A stretch of 64,000 nt of DNA from Clitopilus passeckerianus. Taxonomy: Eukaryota; Basidiomycota; Agaricomycetes; Agaricales; Entolomataceae. The first letter of the stretch is position 1; each line of letters begins with the position of its first letter. Positions 56,116 through 64,000 of the stretch are shown one piece after another. Location of the stretch: contig CALYLX010000156.1 of the NCBI GenBank assembly GCA_944990035.1, positions 1 to 64,000 of the forward strand, written 5' to 3'. The notes below the pieces were generated by a model, which was not told where the DNA came from, did not search any database, and worked only from the letters and a program-made list of their open reading frames with translations. The position numbers and the translations under genes were made by a program.

Positions 56116-58253
56116 CTAGGCTTCTTCCTGCAACCACTTCCCGTCATAGCTGAACCGAATTCTAATATCTCTCCTGTTTGCAATTTCCAACCACTCCTCC
56201 TTTGGCGCCTGCCACTCCTGCCCAAAATTGCCACGAAACTCCAAATCCGTCCATCCTGTCATCTCGAGTGCCTCACTCATGGTCTCCTCATCATTGACGA
56301 CTCCAATCCAGATTACCGTCTTAGATCGTCCCTCGAGAGGTGGTTTCAGTGCGATCGTTGCTGTAGAAGTGCATGCTTTTCTCCCCTTGAGTTCAAGATA
56401 ACGTAGCTGCGTGAGGTATGGAAGTGCATGGTCGACGGGGGAGACTCCAGGTTGGGACCAGTTGCTTTGAAATGTGTTACCGGTTAATATGAGTTTCTCC
56501 AAGGTGGGGGATACATCCATTAAGAACATGAAGACATCTTTGTTTCTCAAGGCAGAAATACCGGTGAGCTCGAGGGTCCGTAGTGATGGACGGTGACTCG
56601 GACCTAGCAGGGCTCGGAGATATGAGAGTGTGTATTCTCCTCTGGTTATGGAGAGTTTTTGAAGTGAGAAGGGTGCGGAGAAGGGCGTTAACTTGTTCAC
56701 AGGCTTCCTGATCAGTATTTCAGAAATCGGTCAACCAAGGAGTCTCGTGCAGGAGAGAAAGGTCGTACCTTGGAATACATTTGCCCCACGCATAGTACGA
56801 AGATATGAATACCTCCAGATCAACCAGTCGGGAGAAATTCTTGACCACCTTGTATACCTCCTCGATATCATCGAATATCTCCCGATCAGGTCCATACGCC
56901 AGCTCCGTAGCAAGGCGGAATTTCTCAATATGAGAAAATGAAGCAAGGCGATTCTTTGACCTATTGAACACCAAGTGATCTAGTTCAATGGATCTCAAGG
57001 GGAGGTCTAAGTCGAGCAGCGACGCCAAGGCGTCAGGACGATCTTCGACTCTGAGGAATCTGTTACTGCTGAGGATGCAGCTTCTTACACCGTTTGTCAT
57101 GGTGGGTTGTTGGATCAGCGACCTCAGCAGTCCTTGTGGGTTGTAGATATGATATCCCGAAGATATTTTCTTGAAATAGACCTCGGTGAGAAAGGCCCAA
57201 GATTTCTGCACCAAAGCGAGATCTAAGATAGACTTGCACATCCCCGGCAGCGGGGAGTCGGTCCAAGCATACTCTGCAATTAGTGAGACTACACTGGCTG
57301 GAATGCGATCAAGGGCTTGAGAGGATTGCCTGTTCAACTTGAGAGGAAGGATTTGGAAAGAACAATGCTCAATTTGTCTCGTGAGCCCATACTCAATAGA
57401 GCGAGCAAATGGAATGGAGGGGGGTGAGGTCAATGTTACGAAGAACTGGGTGTCCTGAATCGATGGTATGATACTCTCGAAGATGACGGAACACCGTTTT
57501 CTTGGAGCCGGTTTGTCGATGCCAAGTTGAACGACACGAATCTGGCCGAATGCCTCTGTATCCGTGGGGAATGCATTAACTTCCAGAACAATATCTAGCA
57601 CTCGAGAGTGGTGTGCACCGGTACTATTGCCATATTCCAGATCTGAGAGGTTGTTTCCAAGAGAAGTACGATGTGGGGACTTCTGAATGATCGCCCTGTC
57701 TTTTCTGCTGAAGGTTTGTCGATCTCGGATGCAGCATCGCTCAACGGTCTATTGCTAGGGTAAGAACTCAAACAAACGGGTGCCACTTGAGACCTACTGG
57801 GCACCGAGAATCGTCTCCCTGAACCAGGAGGAGCCGTTTTGCACTATACCCTTGGAGGCACTGTGGAGCGACAACGACGGAGAGAGACAGAACATTGGCC
57901 GAAGGATATTTTCCTTGTTGGATATCTCCCGAGTCGCTATATGAGAACCAGCAAGTAGGTGAGAGTGCCATACTATGGAAGGAGCTGGTCAACATGCGTG
58001 ACACAATAGAGGTATGTAATGGCTGTTGATTGACTAAACCATCAGAATCGGTCCAAAAGTGCTTCACACAAGAATGTGATTGATCGGTACGACTGATTAA
58101 AAGGTGTTTGTTTCCGGGAGATGCGAAATATCTATGATTTGGTAGAAAGGTATCATACATGTGAACTACAGAAAACAGATGGTAAGCTAGAGCACCAAAA
58201 ATGATAGCAAATGTGTCCATAATATCGACAATAGTCTGGGGTATAAAGTCCAT
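56116..58253 (-). CDS. Large F-box-like/LRR protein, 675 residues
   Basis: Three exons (57798-58253, 56769-57748, 56116-56707) join with good splice sites and consistent phase. The first 150 residues (MDFIPQTIVDIMDTFAIIFG...) hold a hydrophobic segment and no known domain. Around residue 265 comes an F-box-like helix set (IPASVVSLIAEYAW...ILDLALVQKSWAFLTEVYF). The rest is leucine-rich with spacing like degenerate LRRs (LPLRSIELDHLVF, FSLQKLSITRGEY, PSLRTLELTGISAL, TLEKLILTGNTF, LRYLELKG). The joined first exon is the least certain part: it rests on a GTAGGT donor and a 49-nt intron. Likely a protein-recognition receptor; target unknown. Confidence 0.65.
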
Positions 58254-58361
58254 ATTGCTTTGAGAATCTCCTTAAGTCCGCCCCTTACTCTTTCCCCCTG
58301 TAGGGTGGATATCGAACCATCCAATCTCAATCAGGCGCCACAAGGAGGAAAAGTTGTTCAT

Positions 58362-59101
58362 TCATCGCGAGTAGTATTCATCTTCGATCTTGATCTCGTG
58401 GTTGAAGCATATCGTCTCCGAGGAATGAGCGAAATTGCAAGAAGGGCTGAAAATGATAGGGAACATAAGTAAACGTGAACTTAGGCAAAGCAAGGCAATA
58501 GGGACGAACCGTTTAGGGGTCGCAGCCTCTCCAACAAGGTGGCGAGTGAGGTGCTTCTTCGTCAATGGTGTAGCGAAAGGGTCACCAGGGATGTAGTATG
58601 TACCATCGGGCATAACCTGTGAAGAGTTGTGTTAGGTTACGCTGGACAGGAGATATGAATGATTGATACTGACCTCGTCGAGCTCCGGAATGGTGAGATG
58701 GGTGACGGTGACCTTATACTGGAACTCCTCCTCAGCGACCTCAACCGGGTGGTTGGAGGGTTCACGAGCAAGCTCCTATTGGGAAAGGTCAGCTAAGGAA
58801 TTCGGGATGTGACGGTAGGCATACATTGGTGATGGCGGTCGAGGATAGAATGTTTTCGTGCTGTTCAGGCGAAGGCAGGTTTTCTTGGTTGTGAATGACT
58901 TTGACCCAAGCTTCATCGCCAAATTCATTGATATGTCTCTGTAAGTGTACGGTGAGCAAGTGCTGGGTAAGGTGTGGAAGGTGTGCGTACTTCTTCGTCG
59001 AACGTGAAGATAAGGTCGGCACCCAAATGATGTTGATCTTTCATGATATCGGCAAAATGGGCAGAAGACTCGTTGGTAAATGTAGCAGTGGTGTAAGACA
59101 T
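58362..59101 (-). CDS. Hypothetical protein, about 165 residues, five exons
   Basis: The exons read MSYTTATFTNESSAHFADIM, LGADLIFTFDEE, RHINEFGDEAWVKVIHNQEN, ELAREPSNHPVEVAEEEFQY, HLTIPELDEVMPDGTYYIPG and KKHLTRHLVGEAATPKR, ending FNHEIKIEDEYYSR. All four introns are short with normal sites, so the gene is probably real. I recognise no family; the acidic, beta-rich composition suggests a small cytosolic protein. Confidence 0.65.
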
Positions 59102-60406
59102 GATAGTGATGGAACTTCGTCGGTTGGTGCAGAATAGAGGCAAAAAAGCAGGCCTTCTTATAGATTTCCCGATAGGAGGGCTGGGGCAGGCCGCCCGACA
59201 CACCCGATAGCTTGGAGCTCGGACAGAGCTTCACCGGTGGAGGGAGGTGGCGTATTCGTCATATTACATGGGTTAGGAGGTGAATATTGGAGTTTTATAG
59301 GGATAGAAGGTGGTTAAGGAGGGATTGTCGGGTTAGGGGCCAGCAGTCGAGAGGATAATAGTGGTTTTGCGTCATAAGACGCGCTCAAAATATCAGACCC
59401 TCCTCCTCTGCGTAAGTAGCACGTAGGAAGAGGTGGCTACGGCTTGAATAGGTGGTCGGCATTTTGTAAAGAGTCACGAGTATGAATCAGCCTGACAACC
59501 CGATTGCGGCCAATACAGTGGGATGGTCTAACAGAGCCCGGAATCAGGGTAACATGGCTCGCATAGCGTCGGCGCATGCTTCTTGCTGGAAGTAAACGAG
59601 GGTTGGAGCCTAGTAGCGAAAGGTAAGCTGCAGGTTGGGTTGGAAGGACCACTGAGCATACCTAGGGTGACACCCTTTTCTTGGCCATCATGAGCAGTAA
59701 ATCCGGCCCAATGCATAGCAAAGAGATCACATGTAGCTCTGGCAGCCGCTTTTGAAGGTCACAGAGGACCTGGCGCAGCAACAGCAAAAAGCTGGAATTG
59801 TACCTGCAAACGACGACTAGTTTTAGCATCAATCCACAAGTACCGCATCTGAAAGACCTACAATCCCAGACATGCTCTAATAGGTCTCCATTGCACAGTT
59901 TCCTCGGCATTTTGATTCGCTCAGATGATGTTTCGGTGGATCTGGCGTTTATGGTGGTGTCCTGCTCTGTCGGTTTCTTGGGTCACAGTGTTTGAGAGTT
60001 TCGTTCGGGAAGAGCTGCGAGCTTGCGACATTAACAGCCAGTAGTTCTCCCAGAGATGGATTCAGTTTCATGAGTGCCCAGATACGGTGGCTAGTATTGG
60101 GAAGACAGCAAGGAAGATGGTCAAGCTGGACGAGGACACGCTGGTCCGAAATTTAGAACACGTTTCTGCCGGTCCGGGGGTACCGGCTTGGTTCGATGCC
60201 AAGTTCGGTTTGCATCCTGCCGCTTCAACACCACAAAACAGCTTCGAATTTTGGTTGCAAGAGGGCTAAATAGATACTTATATTATATACTACGAATAAT
60301 AATACAATAAATCATAAACCGGGAAGCAGAGGAGCGAGCAAAGGTTAATGATTAACGTAAGGTCAGGGATCCTCGGATGTCCATTCCGGTGCACTAACAA
60401 GGCCGA
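59102..60406. other. Region with coding-like fragments on both strands
   Basis: On the plus strand a frame stays open from about 59926 to 60269 and ends with VKLDEDTLVRNLEHVSAGPG and FGLHPAASTPQNSFEFWLQE; no start is evident, so it may be the last exon or a relic of a gene. On the minus strand 59437-59760 contains CDLFAMHWAGFTAHDGQEKG followed by an intron-like GTATGC...CTAG and an open tail. Neither can be named. The remainder shows nothing clear. Confidence 0.35.
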
Positions 60407-61300
60407 TTATTCCACCTTGATCAAGAGCTCATCGACGAGCTTCACAACGGAGGAGAACTCGTCCTTCGCTATACGAGCCCACTGCATCTCTGGGCTGTCA
60501 GACAGCCGAAAGCGCCCCTCAATGCTGATCTTGGCTGTCTTCTTCTTCCGAATGTTAGGAAACTCTTGCCGAAACTTGTTTATCGCGTCCTTCATTCAAT
60601 GTCAATGGCAATACCAACGGGATAAACAGGATCATCTCACCTCCCAACTGCACTGGCAGAGTGTCTGTCGCGTAAAAACGACAGATTGAAGTTCCTTCTC
60701 CCCATATCCGCATGAGATTTTCATCAAGGGTGAAAGCTGTCGCGGGGCAGAAGGGCGTGGTGAGGTTGGCTTTCGAGGTTCTTCCGCTGGAGGCCTTACG
60801 ACAGGACGGGTGATAGTTGAAGGACTTGGTGGCTCCGTTCTTGCTTGGCTTGGGACTCGATCAGGATGCCGAAGGTGGTTGGTCGATTCTGTCACATTGT
60901 TAGAGAGTGCAAAGATGGTTCAAGGCGCACGGCCTTACCTTGTCGCCTATGTAGCCTAGCATCTGTATGCCCTGCAGCCATAGGTGGATGACTCTAAGGG
61001 CGCAAAGGTGTTACAATCTTTCAATGGTGTCGCCTAAATTAGACGCTCACTCTCGAGATCAAAGGTGTGCGAGTGCTTGTCTGCGGTATTTCGGTATACG
61101 CAGGCGGTTTCATGTTTTCCATCGTCAACCCAGACCACTTCCTTGGAATGGGCAGGAAGTAGAAGCAGAGGAGCTTGTTCGGCTGAAAGTGAGAGAAGGG
61201 CAGAAAGAGACAATGGGTCCAAGGTCGCAATATGAGGCCTGCGAACATTTATCCAAGAACGGTATGAAATGCCCGAATGTCTGCTCATCGGGGTTGACAA
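60407..61300 (-). CDS. Hypothetical gene with unresolved structure
   Basis: Several coding-like exons lie here on the minus strand: HIATLDPLSLSALLSLSAEQ and VVWVDDGKHETACVYRNTAD (61040-61230), TFGILIESQAKQERSHQVLQ (60810-60890), an overlapping frame with FTLDENLMRIWGEGTSICRF (60660-60730), and the final exon AINKFRQEFPNIRKKKTAKI...AKDEFSSVVKLVDELLIKVE (60407-60590). They do not join without at least one frame conflict near 60950-60960 or 60850. Either a base error or decay is present. A hydrophobic segment (AASAALSIACIVAV) upstream near 61320 could be the N-terminal membrane anchor. No family is recognised. Confidence 0.4.
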
Positions 61301-61577
61301 CCCGTTGGACGGCTACAATGCATGCAATGCTGAGCGCAGCAGAGGCTGCGATCAACCCATAGTGAATGGTCAAGAAAAAGTCGTGTCGTGATTGATATAT
61401 CGTGCGATGCCAACGTGTATCGTGATAAGCTATACTGTCCGTCGTCCGTGTGTAAATGAGGGTATTGTAACAAAATGTATATGGATGCAGGTGATGCAAG
61501 TGAGGACCATAATCGAACGAAAGATTCTACATAGAGAAGATGCAATATCATAGGAATAAATATGTAAAAGATTTTGA

Positions 61578-64000
61578 TCAGTCTTCTCGGCGACTCATGA
61601 CGAATGGCCCTTCCCAAGCAGGCGCAATGGGGTCTTGACTGGCGATACGCCAGGTGCCGACGAAGTTCTCCCCTCCAACCAGGTATCCATAGAAGAAGAA
61701 GTTTTCCGGATGAAGCACCTCTGGGTCGTCGGGGGCGGCGTGTAGGTTCCGGACTGGCATACGAAGAATGCCGATGAGCCCATCCCAGGCTCGGACACGA
61801 CCGTAGAAACGGTATCGTTTGAAGGCTTGACCATGGCGGGTATCGGTCTATGGGAAATGATGTTAGTCAAAGAACTGCAAAAACGGAGTGTAGAAGCGCC
61901 TACCTCGCCAAAAAGATAGATGTCCTCGACCCCATCACACCTCCCAGTCGCGAGCTTGGTCCTGTCGTGTGTGGGAGGCAACGCAGGATATACAGTCCCA
62001 TTTTGATCGACAAGGTCTTCATCCTCAAAGACCTCCCACTCGTCAAGGTCCGGATCATATTCGTCCAACGAGGCCGTGGTATCAACAGAATACACGGACG
62101 AAGGACCAGCACTGGAGGAGGAAGTGCTGTCATCTGAGCCTGTTGTGCTTCGGGGAGAGCGGGGGTCGGTGTGACCAAGCCCAACGGAGGCGAAGATCCG
62201 CTCGCGATCTCGATCTGCTTGTTCGCGTTCCCGCTGGAGCTGCCTTGCTATCCGCCGCCTGGATTCGCATTGGTCGCAGTTTTCCTCGTCGTGGTCGTAG
62301 CCTGTGAAATCGTCCTCTTCTGCTTCACCGAAAGCACCAGCAGCAGGTGGAGGTACCCAACCAGCGTCAACGGGAGCAGCAGCAGTAGCATCCTTGGTTG
62401 GGGCAGCGTCATACGCCTCATTGCCCAACCCAAGCCCTTCTCCTCTCCTCTTCCGCCTGGGGTTGTCATAACAGGGGAACGTCCCCTTCCGCCTCCTTTC
62501 CTCATGCACAACCGTAATCTCCGCCTCCTGCCGCTCTGAGCCGCGCACACTAAACTCAGTAGTGCCAACCCCGCCGTCAAACCAGGCATTGTTCATATTT
62601 TCCTCCTCAGGGTCACTCGACCCGAGCTCAACATCAGCATCTCTTCCGCCGATGACACGATGCACCTCTCGGAAGCGGGCATAGAGGGGCAAGACCATGA
62701 GTCGCCCAAATGTAGCTTCAGGCCCGAAGTCCTGGGGTCGTTGAGCGTTCAGGAGGAAGGATTGCCAGTACTCCTGAGCGGGCATCTACAGATCAAGAGA
62801 ATGCTATGTTAGAACATGTTCCAGACCGCCAAGAAAGGGGGAAATACGAACCATCATACGACCATGCCAGAGACCATCCATTGAACCCGGCTCGTAGACT
62901 CGGCCGTACCTAACGCGGCTTTGAGGTCGGGTGTACGTGCCACATAGTCGTAGGCGCCACCAATCGGTATCCCAGCGTTTGCTCTTCGGGCCCCGGGGCA
63001 CAGAATGAGGAGCCTTGCCTGACCATCGTGGATGAGTGGCGTTTGAGAACGCCGTTGCTGCGGAAGCTACTGTTCCTGGAGCAGCTGTAGGTGGTGGTGG
63101 TGGTGTCGTTGCTGCTGCACCTGCTGTAGGTGCGGGTGTTGGTGCAGCAGACGTTATCCCCAAGACTCGCTCGACGTCGGCCATGGAGGTGGTGCTTTCG
63201 CCAAAATCTCGAGCAAAAGAGAGATCGTCGTTCCCTGCTCCCCAGTCCCAAGTTGTTGTGGATGGTCTTCCTGCACCGCCAGGAAGTCTTGCTGCCCAAC
63301 CCCAGTTCCATTCGTCCACGTCAGCTTTGGTGATTCCGACGCCGTTGGGATCGTTACCCCTGGCAAGCCATTCCTCCCGGTCGCGGGCGAAATGAGGAAG
63401 GGAAGGCATCTTCTTCACCTCTTCACGAGAGAAATAGATAAGCTTTGCAGCGGGAGCAATAAGTGGAATGCTGATGTTCGGCCGGGAAGCATAATGGACA
63501 TCGGTGATCGTGCGTCCCTCTTCTGAGTAAACGGGATATTCGCCATGCACGGTCTGGACGGTGGTGACGACAGGGAGGGTGAGGCCGTCGGAAACAAGGG
63601 GAAGCGCAAAGTGGTGTGGGGGAGCTTCGACGGAAGAGTAGCGGTACGGCATGATCATGAATGGGAGGATAAGCTGTCTGATGAGGTCACGTTCTCCGGG
63701 CGTTTCATTCTTCAAGCTTTCTGTGAATGATGGGAAGAACCAACATGAGCATGAAAATTTGCGAAAATGGCAAGACGGGATCGTACCTTCGGTCGTCATC
63801 ATCCACATTAGCCACATGGTGCAGCTATTCAGCCTGTTATCCGATGCCCAGCCATCGTTCTCAACGGCATCCTCGTAGACGCGGTGTTTGAGGATGGACC
63901 ATAGCACTTGACGTAATTCTGCCCATTCCTCCAACTGCCTCATATTCCGCCCATCGTCTTCCATCATCATGGTCACGGCGACCATGAGAGCTTCGTCTAG
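61578..64000 (-). CDS. F-box domain-type protein, 5' end beyond the window
   Basis: The frame is open to the right edge and its N-terminus (with any F-box) lies outside. The visible part reads LWSILKHRVYEDAVENDGWA, SDNRLNSCTMWLMWM, SIPLIAPAAKLIYFSREEVK, WDTDWWRLRLCGTYTRPQSR and GRVYEPGSMDGLWHGRMM. After an intron come NAWFDGGVG, CDGVEDIYLFGE, YRFYGRVRAWDGLIGILRMP and GYLVGGENFVGTWR...WEGPFVMSRRED. This chain of Trp- and Gly-rich motifs is the conserved body of a long F-box protein family in Basidiomycota. A low-complexity Ala/Pro/Thr stretch and an acidic Ser-rich linker interrupt it. At least four exons are implied. Probable SCF receptor; target unknown. Confidence 0.8.

Noticed and set aside
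62130..62420. Possible separate plus-strand membrane protein (frame with LFAFPLELPCYPPPGFALVA)
   Set aside because: It is the mirror of the acidic and Ser-rich linker of the F-box-type gene on the minus strand.

Overview
The window is a chromosome end from a filamentous basidiomycete, most likely an Agaricomycete. The support is dense genes with many introns of about 45-60 nt, plus families typical of that class: F-box/LRR proteins, HNH_2 nucleases, DUF6699, DUF5648, I66-type inhibitors, questin-oxidase-like proteins and tandem E-class P450s. The genus cannot be told from the sequence. Bases 1-52 look like an Oxford Nanopore native-barcode adapter left on the contig end. About 20 copies of CCCTAAA (telomere TTTAGGG) follow.

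Layout. 0.05-2.2 kb: telomere and subtelomere, with a MYND-finger gene cut off at a lone telomeric heptamer. 2.2-9.3 kb: a proline-rich scaffold-like protein, class II DAHP synthase (first step of the shikimate pathway) and an ICMT-like membrane methyltransferase. 10.5-16.9 kb: an F-box gene, then a duplicated block of an I66-type inhibitor and a secreted DUF5648 protein, with a broken HNH gene between the copies. 17.7-24 kb: a secreted GH16 relative lacking its nucleophile, a manganese/iron superoxide dismutase and an ABC half-transporter. 24.3-28.4 kb: two related I66-like genes around F-box/LRR relics, then a small secreted protein with Kex2 sites. 30.6-36.1 kb: an F-box/LRR protein, a single-pass membrane protein, a small hypothetical and a DUF6699 protein. 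36.1-39.8 kb is nearly empty. 39.8-49 kb: three related P450s (one a clear pseudogene) with an HNH gene among them. 49-54.5 kb: a small secreted protein and a 2.42-kb tandem duplication of a questin-oxidase-like gene. 55-64 kb: TMEM242-like protein, a large F-box-like protein, hypotheticals and an F-box protein running off the right edge.

The P450s and questin-oxidase-like genes could serve oxidative secondary metabolism, but no backbone synthase is visible, so a pathway is only a guess. The main theme is subtelomeric duplication followed by uneven decay. Some single-base frameshifts may be nanopore errors rather than real lesions. Exon coordinates quoted were worked out by hand from splice sites and reading phase.
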